In this document: one piece after another, positions 1-8,118 of the stretch | Layout: the number at the start of each line of letters is the position of its first letter | Position numbering within the stretch: position 1 is the first letter of the stretch | The notes under the pieces: model-generated | What the model saw: the letters and a program-made list of their open reading frames with translations, nothing else | Databases searched by the model: none | Told to the model about the DNA's origin: nothing | Assembly: GCF_037974265.1 (NCBI RefSeq) | Contig: NZ_CP150233.1 | Location: 2,914,001 to 2,978,000, forward strand | DNA: 64,000 nt | Reading direction: 5' to 3' | From: Paenibacillus sp. FSL R5-0623 | Lineage (GTDB): Bacteria > Bacillota > Bacilli > Paenibacillales > Paenibacillaceae | Translations under genes and position numbers: made by a program

Positions 1-24
1 TGCGCATATCCCAATGTTCTGGGA

Positions 25-52
25 TTGTAGGCTCGCCGTATCCTTCTATAAT
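25..52 (+). promoter_or_regulatory. Candidate sigma-A promoter for the methyltransferase gene
   Basis: TTGTAG at 25-30 and a perfect TATAAT at 47-52 are separated by 16 bp. They lie about 50 bp before the first start codon. The -35 element is weak, so this rests mainly on the -10. Confidence 0.4.
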
Positions 53-103
53 GAAATTAGACGAACAACGAGTCAAGTCTAACTTCAATTCAAGAGGAGT
101 GCG

Positions 104-817
104 GTGCCCATGAATCACAATCCATTACCGATGAGCTGGGAAACAGCAGATGTTCATCGTTACGAACAATCGATAGCCCTGAAAATTCCGGGTTATTCTC
201 ATATGCATGATCTAATGGAACGGCTGCTTTCAGCATCTTTTGCGGATAACAACGATATTCATATCCTTGTTGCCGGAGCGGGAGGGGGAAAAGAGATTGC
301 TCTGCTCGGATCACGTCATGCCGGTTGGACACTGACTGGAATAGATCCTTCACAGCCCATGCTGCAACTTGCTGAGAAACGAGTCGCGGAAGCAGGCATC
401 GGTTCCAGAGTGAAGCTGCAACCTGTCACGGTTGAAGAATTGCCGGAGGACATTGTATATGATGGGGCGACAAGCATGCTCATGTTACATTTCCTTCAGG
501 GGATGGAGGCCAAGAGAACGTTTCTTACTAGCCTCGCATCGAGACTTAAACCGGGTGCACCACTGATCATTGCGGCTGTAAATGCTGATCTTCGTTCACC
601 TGCACATCCAACTATGATGCAAGCTTGGAAGGATCACATGTTGAGTGTGGGCGTCCTTCCTGAAGAGTGGGAGCGTTTTGCTGCTTCCCTGGGCCGTGAA
701 TCCGATCCAATATCCTCTGAAGAGATGACTCAGCTACTGACCGAATGCGGTTTCTCACATATTACACGTTACTTCGGGGCGTTCTGGGTGGAGGGGTATT
801 ATGCAATTCGAAACTAA
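104..817 (+). CDS. Class I SAM-dependent methyltransferase
   Basis: Predicted cytoplasmic methyltransferase of about 237 residues that transfers a methyl group from S-adenosylmethionine; the substrate is unknown. The Rossmann-like fold is shown by a glycine-rich motif I (ILVAGAGGGKE, about residues 54-64), followed by the acidic residue of the GIDPS segment near residue 81 that would bind the SAM ribose, and a later LMLHFLQ segment in the post-motif II/III region. An AGAGGAG ribosome site at 93-99 serves either the GTG at 104 (4 bp spacing) or the ATG at 110 (10 bp); both are in frame and differ by two residues. The stop overlaps the start of the next gene by 17 bp, so the two are probably translationally coupled and share a pathway. 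Confidence 0.8.
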   Translation: MPMNHNPLPMSWETADVHRYEQSIALKIPGYSHMHDLMERLLSASFADNNDIHILVAGAGGGKEIALLGSRHAGWTLTGIDPSQPMLQLAEKRVAEAGIGSRVKLQPVTVEELPEDIVYDGATSMLMLHFLQGMEAKRTFLTSLASRLKPGAPLIIAAVNADLRSPAHPTMMQAWKDHMLSVGVLPEEWERFAASLGRESDPISSEEMTQLLTECGFSHITRYFGAFWVEGYYAIRN

Positions 818-1898
818 CGTGAAACCTATGAAAGATCAGATCTGGGTGGTTGGCGGTTATGGTCAAGTGGGGCAGATGATATGTACTCAACTGGGGAAAT
901 TGTTCCCGGGTAAAGTATGGGCTGCGGGTACACGCATGAACCGTGCGGAAGAATTCAGCAGGTCTACTGGTGGTGCTGTGCTGCCACTTCAACTGGATGT
1001 AACACGACCTGTAGAGCCATCCATGTTAAGGCCTGTGAAGCTGGTCATTATGTGTGTGGATCAGAGCGATACCCGGTTTGTTGAAGCCTGCGCACAAGCC
1101 GGAGCCGATTATATTGATATTTCTGCAAAATATGATTTTCTCGCCCAGGTTGAACAACTGCACACCAAAATGCAACGTTCCCAATCGACCGCGATCCTCA
1201 GCGTTGGCTTATCACCCGGAGTGACTAATCTGCTTGTACGTGAAGCGACGTTGCATATGGATCAGGTGGAGGAAGCAGATATTACCGTAATGCTGGGACT
1301 TGGAGAGAAACACGGGAAAGCTGCCGTGGAGTGGACCGTTGATCAGATGAATGCCACCTACAAAGTGATGCAAAAGGGCAAACCTGCTGAGGTACAAAGT
1401 TTTGGAGATGGCAAAAGGATTGATTTTGGAGCAGAACTGGGGAACCGGAAGGCATACCGATTTAACTTTTCGGATCAGCATGTGGTTGCTCGGACGTTAC
1501 GTATTCCAACCGTATCTACCAGACTCTGTCTGGACTCCCGCTGGATTACAGGTTCCATGGCGCTTTCCAAAAGTATAGGATTGTTTTCCTTGCTCCGTAT
1601 CCCGTCTATTCGGAATGGAACAGTCAAGGCATTTGGCCTTATTCCCGGAGGAGAGCCAATGTATGCGGTCAAGGTCGATGCCGTAGGATGGGAAAAGGGT
1701 GAGCAAATCCTCGTCGAACAACTACTGGTTGGCGCAAAGGAAGCAGATGCAACGGCGGCCGTGGCAGCAGCGGTGGCGGAACGCGTGTATAAAACAGAGT
1801 TACCTCATGGTGTATTTCATATTGAACAGTGTCTCTCTTTGCAGGACATTCAGGATGCACTTCCTACGCCGCTAAGCGTGACGACCACGATTACCTGA
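801..1898 (+). CDS. Saccharopine dehydrogenase-like NAD(P)-dependent oxidoreductase
   Basis: A 365-residue protein with an N-terminal Rossmann fold (WVVGGYGQVGQM, about residues 14-25) and the layout of the saccharopine dehydrogenase / short reductase family: nucleotide-binding half first, then a catalytic and dimerisation half with a VGLSPGVTNLL segment. Such enzymes make or break a C-N bond between an amino acid and a keto acid, or reduce related imines; the substrate cannot be read from the sequence. The ATG at 801 has a GGAGGGG ribosome site at 790-796. A second in-frame ATG at 828 lies close to the Rossmann start but lacks such a site. The 17 bp overlap with the preceding methyltransferase suggests joint function. 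Confidence 0.75.
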   Translation: MQFETNVKPMKDQIWVVGGYGQVGQMICTQLGKLFPGKVWAAGTRMNRAEEFSRSTGGAVLPLQLDVTRPVEPSMLRPVKLVIMCVDQSDTRFVEACAQAGADYIDISAKYDFLAQVEQLHTKMQRSQSTAILSVGLSPGVTNLLVREATLHMDQVEEADITVMLGLGEKHGKAAVEWTVDQMNATYKVMQKGKPAEVQSFGDGKRIDFGAELGNRKAYRFNFSDQHVVARTLRIPTVSTRLCLDSRWITGSMALSKSIGLFSLLRIPSIRNGTVKAFGLIPGGEPMYAVKVDAVGWEKGEQILVEQLLVGAKEADATAAVAAAVAERVYKTELPHGVFHIEQCLSLQDIQDALPTPLSVTTTIT

Positions 1899-1910
1899 GT
1901 TCATATTCTT

Positions 1911-1938
1911 TTGTTAGGACCCTCCGATCTGCTATGAT
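1911..1938 (+). promoter_or_regulatory. Candidate sigma-A promoter
   Basis: TTGTTA at 1911-1916 and TATGAT at 1933-1938 with 16 bp between, 35 bp before the ATG at 1973. It would drive the small unknown gene and perhaps the amidohydrolase 78 bp after it. Confidence 0.45.
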
Positions 1939-1972
1939 GGAACAATAATCATGGCATGAATGGAGGGAGATC

Positions 1973-2266
1973 ATGAACTGCGTTGCTGTATTACCTTATT
2001 ACAAAGTGCAGAGAAAAGTGACGGGTCTCGCCCAGGAGATTGAGATGAATGCCCGCTCCATGATTCTGTATTCCGATAAAATCGTGACCAAATACCGCGA
2101 GTTCAACATCACGGAAGTGTTTGATATGTCATTTCGCCGTATGGGTGATGAAGGTGGATTTTTCTATCTGCACACAAGCACAGGAGTATATCCCTATATG
2201 GTCGAAATCGATCCCAAACCCTTTATACAAAGTTTCAGAAAGATGACGATCCAAAAATTAAAATGA
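1973..2266 (+). CDS. Small protein of unknown function (97 aa)
   Basis: Not recognised with confidence. It is 97 residues long, without a signal peptide or membrane segment. The pattern of alternating strands ending in an amphipathic C-terminal helix (about residues 82-97, FIQSFRKMTIQKLK) recalls small bacterial PH-like domains, but that is only an impression. The start is secure: GGAGGGAG at 1962-1969 lies 3-4 bp before the ATG. It sits between the overlapping methyltransferase/dehydrogenase pair and the amidohydrolase, with its own candidate promoter. Confidence 0.7.
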   Translation: MNCVAVLPYYKVQRKVTGLAQEIEMNARSMILYSDKIVTKYREFNITEVFDMSFRRMGDEGGFFYLHTSTGVYPYMVEIDPKPFIQSFRKMTIQKLK

Positions 2267-2344
2267 CTTGACCTTGCCGTTAAGTAAAGGCTTACCCTCG
2301 GATAGGGAATGAACGATAACCAATCCAGAGGAGCCGTGAACGTC

Positions 2345-3637
2345 ATGAGTATATTGATTCAGCAAGCTACGATTCTAACGATGAAAGATGCCGATGCCCC
2401 CTTTATGGGGGATATTCGTGTTGAAGGAGATCGCATTGTACAGATTGCGAACCACATTCCTCCTCAACCTGAAGATGAGATTATCGATGGCCGCAATAAG
2501 GTTGCCATGCCGGGCCTCATCAATGCACACCAACATACACCAATGAGCCTGCTCCGGGGATTCTCGGATGATCTGAAGCTGATGGACTGGCTCGAACGCA
2601 AAATGTTGCCTGCTGAAGCGCGGATGAACCCGGAAGACATCTATTGGGGTGCCAAGTTATCCATCGCCGAGATGATCCGTTCGGGTACCACTGCGTTTGC
2701 AGATATGTACATTCATATGAATGAGATTGCAGAAGCGGTTAAGCAAACGGGTATGCGGGCATCACTTACACGTGGGATGGTATTCATGGAGGATGATGGG
2801 GGACGCAGGTTGCAGGAGGCGATTGATCTTGTACAACGCTGGTCTGGAGCGGCCGATGGACGGATTACAACCATGTATGGGCCCCACTCACCCTACACTT
2901 GTCCCATGGAGCCGCTACGTGAAGTCATTGCTCTGGCTGTCACGGAGGATATTCCGCTACATATTCATCTGGCTGAGACGAAGGAAGAAGCTGTGAAGAT
3001 TCGTGAGCGCTATGGCATGACACCGACAGAGTATTTGGAAGAGGCGGGTATGTTCGGACAGGCACATGTGTTGCTTGCACATGGTGTGCACCTCAATCGC
3101 AGGGACATCGGCAGATTGAAGGGCATGCGCGGCGGTGTAGCACACAATCCGGTCAGCAATTTGAAGCTGGGGTGTGGAATTGCTCCAATTACCGAGATGT
3201 TGGCACAGGGGATTAACGTGGGAATCGGAACCGATGGAGCGGGAAGTGCCACAACCGTGGATATGTTCGAGGAGATCAAAGCCGCGACCTGGCTGCAAAA
3301 GCTGGACTATGGCGATCCCACTCGCTTGCCAGCCAAGGACGTACTAAGCATGGCTACACGCGGAAGTGCTAGTCTGCTTGGTCTACAGGATGAAGTGGGT
3401 ATCCTTGAGGTGGGGTACAAAGCTGATCTGATCCTGATCGATCTGGCGAAACCACATCTTCAACCGGTACATGAGGTAGAATCGTTACTGGCTTACAGCG
3501 TAAATGGGGCGGATGTGGACACCACGATCGTGAATGGTCAGATCCTCATGAGAGGCAGAAAGCTGCTCACGATCGATGAGGATGAACTTTACCGTGAGGT
3601 GAAGGTTAGAGCCAAGCGGATTGTTGAGGGAATTTAA
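2345..3637 (+). CDS. mtaD: Amidohydrolase, 5'-methylthioadenosine/S-adenosylhomocysteine deaminase-like
   Basis: About 430 residues of the TrzN/SsnA/MtaD branch of metal-dependent deaminases, which hydrolytically deaminate adenine-type or related amino groups. Numbering from the proposed start, the metal site is the NAHQH motif (H62, H64), H208 in IHLAETKEE with its conserved glutamates, H246 in LLAHGVH, and D297 in GIGTDGA. The family would place it in methylthioadenosine or S-adenosylhomocysteine salvage, but guanine or melamine-type substrates are known in close relatives, so the substrate is inferred. The longest reading frame begins at 2309. The ATG at 2345 (AGAGGAG at 2327-2333) or the GTG at 2336 is a better start, because family members begin close to the MSILIQQ segment. 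Confidence 0.75.
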   Translation: MSILIQQATILTMKDADAPFMGDIRVEGDRIVQIANHIPPQPEDEIIDGRNKVAMPGLINAHQHTPMSLLRGFSDDLKLMDWLERKMLPAEARMNPEDIYWGAKLSIAEMIRSGTTAFADMYIHMNEIAEAVKQTGMRASLTRGMVFMEDDGGRRLQEAIDLVQRWSGAADGRITTMYGPHSPYTCPMEPLREVIALAVTEDIPLHIHLAETKEEAVKIRERYGMTPTEYLEEAGMFGQAHVLLAHGVHLNRRDIGRLKGMRGGVAHNPVSNLKLGCGIAPITEMLAQGINVGIGTDGAGSATTVDMFEEIKAATWLQKLDYGDPTRLPAKDVLSMATRGSASLLGLQDEVGILEVGYKADLILIDLAKPHLQPVHEVESLLAYSVNGADVDTTIVNGQILMRGRKLLTIDEDELYREVKVRAKRIVEGI

Positions 3638-3741
3638 TTTTAAGAGGTAGCGACAGCGCTAGAGTTGCAGGAATGGGCGGCAGAGTCGATTTTGAAAAGA
3701 CTGCTTTCAAAAGCCTGATTAATCTAATAAAACTTCTGGAG

Positions 3742-3797
3742 ACCTACACTTACTTGGAATGATTCATTCATTTCAAATAAGTGTAGGTGTTTTTTTG
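3742..3797 (+). terminator. Rho-independent terminator after the amidohydrolase
   Basis: A roughly 21 bp near-perfect stem (ACCTACACTTACTTGGAATGA at its left arm, pairing with the arm ending at 3788) and a short loop, followed by a run of seven T. It ends the first gene cluster. Confidence 0.85.
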
Positions 3798-3814
3798 CAT
3801 ATAGGATGATAGTT

Positions 3815-3836
3815 CAGTTCATTATCAGTTCATACT
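3815..3836 (+). promoter_or_regulatory. 11-bp tandem direct repeat, candidate response-regulator site
   Basis: CAGTTCAT occurs at 3815 and again at 3826, exactly 11 bp apart, about 70-90 bp before the ABC transporter start. One-turn direct repeats are the usual binding geometry of OmpR/PhoB-family regulators. Such a regulator is encoded at 5897-6565 in the same operon, so autoregulation is the simple inference. Confidence 0.5.
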
Positions 3837-3902
3837 GATTTGTTACGATATGAACATCAAATAGATAGATATTGTGCATGATCAGGAGAGGAAGAGATCC
3901 AT

Positions 3903-5867
3903 ATGAAAATACTAGAAGTTAAAAATGTGAAGAAATCATACACCCTATATGGAAAAGAAAAAGTTCCCGTACTCCACGGTCTGAACCTGAGTTTTGAGAC
4001 AGGGGAATTTGTCTCCATCCTTGGCGAATCTGGCTGCGGTAAGTCGACACTGATGAATATCATTGGTGGCATGGACTCCGACTATGAAGGGGACGTCGTT
4101 GTTCGTGGCAAGAACTTAAGTGCCATGACGGAGAAGGAAATGGATGATTACCGGAAGAATAATATTGGCTTTGTCTTTCAAAACTTCAATCTGATCCCAC
4201 ACCTGTCTGTCCTCGAAAATGTTACCATTGCGATGCAAATGACGGATACGAATGAGAAGGAACGGAACCAACGTGCCGTTGATATATTGACGGAAGTCGG
4301 ACTGAAGGATCATCTGAATAAACGTCCCAACCAGCTGTCCGGGGGTCAGAAGCAACGGGTTTCCATTGCACGGGCTTTGTCCAACAATCCGGATATTATT
4401 CTCGCGGATGAACCGACGGGTGCTCTGGATAGGGAGAACGGAGATCAAATCCTCGCTCTGCTCGATAGCATTGCCAAAAAGGGAATGCTGGTGATTGCCG
4501 TAACTCACTCGCAGAAAGTCGCTGACTCCGGTACACGTATTGTGAAGGTTGAAGAGGGGCGCATTAGTGACGATATTCATCTGAAAGATCCTTCTACGGC
4601 TGTTTACGAGAGTGGTCAAGATTCTTCCCGGAGCCTGAGCTTGCTTGCTTCATTCAAGATGGCACTTAAAAATATGAAACTCAACGGCAAGCGTAATGTA
4701 TTGGTCGCTTTAGGTGGATCTATAGGTATATTAAGTGTACTCCTGATGCTCTCCTTGGGGAATGGAATAACGACGTATATGAATGACGAAATCAATTCAA
4801 GTATGGACCCTTTGCTCGTGGATATAACCAAGCCGAGTGAAGAAGCCAAGGATATGCAGGGCCCCGAGGCTTTGATGGCACCAGGTGAACCGTTCACGGA
4901 AGCTGATATTGAGACGATTCGTAATTTTCCTAATGTGGATTATGTAGAGACGATCACGACCATTACAGGCAAATCCACGATGGTGAATGAAAAACAAAGT
5001 GTAGGACTCACACAGTTAACAACGTTAACGGATGCTTTTGATTCAGCACTGATGACAACTGGTGTTCTGCCGGTAGAAAATCAGATGCTGTTACCTCTCG
5101 ATACGGCGAAACAATTAAGCGGAAATGACCAGGCTGAATCCATGATCGGCAAGTCCGTGTTTCTATATATCAACGAGATGGATAGCACTAATAAACCAGT
5201 GACTTTGGAGAAAGAAGTAACCATCTCAGGGATCTACGAAGCGGCAGATCCGCGATCTCCAATGCAACAATCCCCGGGGTACATTTCATCAGAGACGCTG
5301 GAGCAAATGTATACAGACAATGGAATAACGATCGGGCCGATTCAGGTTAACGCCTATGCAACAGATATGAAATATGTAAATGATATCAATGAAGCTGCTG
5401 TTGACGCTGGTTTCGCAGGCTCCCAAATGGCCAAGGTCATGGAGAATATCACGACATATGTAAGTATGGCTTCCATTGTACTCGCGGGTATTGCAGGCAT
5501 TTCGTTGATCGTATCCGGTATTATGATATTGGTTGTACTCTATATTAGTGTCGTGGAACGGACAAAGGAGATCGGCATTCTTCGGGCGATTGGAGCAAGA
5601 AAGAAAGATATCAAGCGAATATTCTTCTCTGAATCTGCCTTATTAGGCGTATTTAGTGGTATTATTGCGGTAATCTTTGCACTGATCATCAGTTATGTAT
5701 TAAACATTCTTTTGGACAATGCGTTTGGAGCCAAACTCATTAATCTCTCGGGATATTATATCTTGTTTGGTATCGTGGTAAGTACAGCGATTAGTATTGT
5801 TGCCGGTTTAATGCCATCATCAAAAGCGGCGAAGCTGGACCCGATGGAATCCTTACGATACGAATAA
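3903..5867 (+). CDS. ABC transporter, fused ATPase and FtsX-type permease (MacB-like)
   Basis: A 654-residue fusion. Residues 1 to about 225 are an ATPase with Walker A GESGCGKST (41-49), signature LSGGQ (145-149) and Walker B ILADE (166-170). A first membrane segment follows near residues 265-290, then an extracytoplasmic region of about 235 residues, then three C-terminal membrane segments with the FtsX signature region (SVVERTKEIGILRAIGARKKDI). Such transporters move peptides or act as mechanotransmission or resistance pumps, and often export antimicrobial peptides. It is followed after 29 bp by a response regulator and kinase, so the three genes form one sensing and resistance operon. Fusion of ATPase and permease in one chain is usual for MacB but less common in Bacillota, where the two are normally separate. 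Confidence 0.88.
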   Translation: MKILEVKNVKKSYTLYGKEKVPVLHGLNLSFETGEFVSILGESGCGKSTLMNIIGGMDSDYEGDVVVRGKNLSAMTEKEMDDYRKNNIGFVFQNFNLIPHLSVLENVTIAMQMTDTNEKERNQRAVDILTEVGLKDHLNKRPNQLSGGQKQRVSIARALSNNPDIILADEPTGALDRENGDQILALLDSIAKKGMLVIAVTHSQKVADSGTRIVKVEEGRISDDIHLKDPSTAVYESGQDSSRSLSLLASFKMALKNMKLNGKRNVLVALGGSIGILSVLLMLSLGNGITTYMNDEINSSMDPLLVDITKPSEEAKDMQGPEALMAPGEPFTEADIETIRNFPNVDYVETITTITGKSTMVNEKQSVGLTQLTTLTDAFDSALMTTGVLPVENQMLLPLDTAKQLSGNDQAESMIGKSVFLYINEMDSTNKPVTLEKEVTISGIYEAADPRSPMQQSPGYISSETLEQMYTDNGITIGPIQVNAYATDMKYVNDINEAAVDAGFAGSQMAKVMENITTYVSMASIVLAGIAGISLIVSGIMILVVLYISVVERTKEIGILRAIGARKKDIKRIFFSESALLGVFSGIIAVIFALIISYVLNILLDNAFGAKLINLSGYYILFGIVVSTAISIVAGLMPSSKAAKLDPMESLRYE

Positions 5868-5896
5868 ATATCAATTTTGGAAAGGATAATGGCTAC

Positions 5897-6565
5897 ATGA
5901 ACACAATTCTGGTGGTGGACGATGATTCCCATATCCGCAAATTAATCCGAATTTATCTTGAAAAGAATCAATTCTCCGTGCTGGAAGCACCAGACGGTCA
6001 AGAGGCGTTAGATATCCTCTCGCATACGAAAGTGGATCTGGCGATAGTAGATGTCATGATGCCACGAATAGACGGTATTGAACTGACGGAAGATATTCGG
6101 TCTTATCTGGATATTCCCATCCTGATGGTGACAGCCAAGGGAGAATCCAAGGACAAAGTCAGAGGATTTAATGCCGGGTCAGACGATTACCTGGTTAAAC
6201 CGTTTGATCCTGTGGAGTTAATCCTGCGTGTAAAATCGTTGCTGAAACGATATAACAAAAGTTCATCAAACATGATTCAGATCAGCGGTGTAACGATTGA
6301 TTTGGGCAATCTGATGGTTGTTTCGGATGGACAAACTATCGAGTTGAAAAAGAAGGAATGTGAATTGTTATTTTCTCTGGCAAGCTCGCCAGGGAAAATA
6401 TTCACACGTACACAGCTTATAGATGACATATGGGGCATCGATTACGAAGGAGATGAGCGTACAGTTGATGTACATATCAAACGGTTAAGGGAACGTCTGG
6501 AGCATGTTCCTGAGTTAGTGATCTCAACGATAAGAGGACTCGGTTATCGCCTGGAGCGGGCATGA
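5897..6565 (+). CDS. OmpR-family response regulator
   Basis: 222 residues. The N-terminal receiver domain has the acidic pocket VDDD (7-10), phospho-acceptor D52 (VDVMMP) and the conserved lysine in YLVKPFDP near residue 102. The C-terminal half is a winged-helix DNA-binding domain ending DERTVDVHIKRLRERLE and TIRGLGYRLE. It is phosphorylated by the kinase encoded directly downstream, whose ATG overlaps its stop by 4 bp (ATGA). Likely targets are its own operon, through the 11-bp direct repeats at 3815-3836. Confidence 0.92.
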   Translation: MNTILVVDDDSHIRKLIRIYLEKNQFSVLEAPDGQEALDILSHTKVDLAIVDVMMPRIDGIELTEDIRSYLDIPILMVTAKGESKDKVRGFNAGSDDYLVKPFDPVELILRVKSLLKRYNKSSSNMIQISGVTIDLGNLMVVSDGQTIELKKKECELLFSLASSPGKIFTRTQLIDDIWGIDYEGDERTVDVHIKRLRERLEHVPELVISTIRGLGYRLERA

Positions 6566-7905
6566 AAATGTTTAGGAAAAGCCTGCGACTTCGCATCGTA
6601 GCTACGTTTATCGGGATTGTTCTGGTGAGTTTGATTCTCTCCTTTATGCTGAATAGCGGGTCTCAGGAAAAGACACCGAATCGTTTTATGGTTACTTTTG
6701 CTGAAGACATCGCTACACTGATTAACCTGATCGATGATCCGGAAAAAGTGAAATCCAGCATGGATATCTTTGCACGGTACGGTTTGAACATCGCTCCGGT
6801 GAATGAACAAAGTGAAGTGTTATCTTCCTTGCCAAAGGACAAAGTTCATTCGTTATTTGATTCGGGTACAACGGATGCCATTTTTCTGTCCAGTAAAGAT
6901 GGAATCGCGACCATAGGTGTTCCCGGAACAAACGAGGGGATTGGCACATTTCTGATTCGAAGTGATTTCTCCTCTCTTTTTCATACACTGAGAAACACGC
7001 TCTTAACCTCACTGTTAACGGTTCTGGTCATTGGCAGCTTATTAATCCTGTTCATGTCCGGGTATATTGTGAAACCGATTAAGAGATTAACGGTTGCGGC
7101 GAAGGAGATGTCATCAGGTGACCTGTCGGTCCGCCTGAAACATAACAATAAGGATGAGTTTGGGGAACTGATGGAGAGTTTTAATCATATGGCCAGTGAG
7201 TTGCAAAAAATCGATTCGGTTCGTGATGACTTTGTCAGCAACGTCTCTCATGAAATGCAGTCTCCACTCACATCGATCAGAGGATTTACCAGAGCACTAC
7301 AAGATGGTGTTATTCCATTAGAAGAGCAGAAAGAGCATTTGGATATTATCTATGAGGAAACGCTGCGCTTATCGAGGCTCAGTGATAATCTGCTTCGGCT
7401 AGCCTCGCTGGATTCGGAGCATCATCCGGTTCATTTCACCACATTCCAGTTGGATGAACAATTAAGAAGGGCGATTTTACTGGCCGAGCCGCAGTGGTCA
7501 CAGAAGGACATACAGATCGAACTGGATTTGTTGCCCTGCGAGATCACACTGGACAGAGATTTGTTTGATCAGGTCTGGCAAAATTTAATAAACAATGCGA
7601 TCAAATACACCGGTCCTAAAGGTACCATTCATGTCGAAATTGAGACGTCATCTTCACATGTGAAGGTATTGATTAGAGATTCAGGACAAGGTATACCTGA
7701 GGACGCCCTTCCGTATATCTTTGATCGATTCTACATGGTGGACAAAGCAAGGAGCAGCTCGCTTCGAGGGAATGGATTAGGGTTGTCCATTGTGATTAAA
7801 ATATTGAAGTTGCATCAATGTACAATTGATGTAGAGAGCGAAGTAGGAAAAGGAACGCAGTTTATTGTCACGATTCCCAGATCGACCATTACACCTACAC
7901 CTTAA
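6562..7905 (+). CDS. Sensor histidine kinase with HAMP domain
   Basis: 447 residues with a membrane segment near residues 10-31, an extracytoplasmic sensor of about 110 residues, a second membrane segment near 148-170, a HAMP linker (KPIKRLTVAAKEMSSGDLSV), and a dimerisation domain with the phospho-acceptor H230 in SNVSHEMQSPLTSI. The ATP-binding domain has N box NLINNAIKYT, G1 DSGQGIPE and G2 GNGLGLSI. The H box reads HEMQSPL rather than the commoner HELRTPL; this variant is seen in Bacillota kinases and does not suggest inactivity. The sensor domain gives no clue to its ligand. It is translationally coupled to the response regulator and shares the operon with the fused ABC transporter. Confidence 0.92.
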   Translation: MKMFRKSLRLRIVATFIGIVLVSLILSFMLNSGSQEKTPNRFMVTFAEDIATLINLIDDPEKVKSSMDIFARYGLNIAPVNEQSEVLSSLPKDKVHSLFDSGTTDAIFLSSKDGIATIGVPGTNEGIGTFLIRSDFSSLFHTLRNTLLTSLLTVLVIGSLLILFMSGYIVKPIKRLTVAAKEMSSGDLSVRLKHNNKDEFGELMESFNHMASELQKIDSVRDDFVSNVSHEMQSPLTSIRGFTRALQDGVIPLEEQKEHLDIIYEETLRLSRLSDNLLRLASLDSEHHPVHFTTFQLDEQLRRAILLAEPQWSQKDIQIELDLLPCEITLDRDLFDQVWQNLINNAIKYTGPKGTIHVEIETSSSHVKVLIRDSGQGIPEDALPYIFDRFYMVDKARSSSLRGNGLGLSIVIKILKLHQCTIDVESEVGKGTQFIVTIPRSTITPTP

Positions 7906-7923
7906 GGCAAGCCAGAACAGAGA

Positions 7924-7990
7924 GAGCAATATGGAAACAATCGGTCCCTGTGCGTTCAGGATTCAGATTGCTGCCATATTGCTTTTTTTG
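7924..7990 (+). terminator. Rho-independent terminator after the kinase gene
   Basis: AGCAATATGG at 7925-7934 pairs with CCATATTGCT at 7974-7983 and is followed by a T-run. The loop is long (about 39 nt) and may carry a smaller internal hairpin. Confidence 0.7.
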
Positions 7991-8118
7991 ATATCTGTAT
8001 TCGCGACAAAATTTCACATATAGTTTTGTTTAGCAGTGGATCATTTGTTAAAATAGAAGAGACGTTATGTGAATCTATGAACTTAATCAATTTATCATAC
8101 ACAGAATGGAGCCATCCA

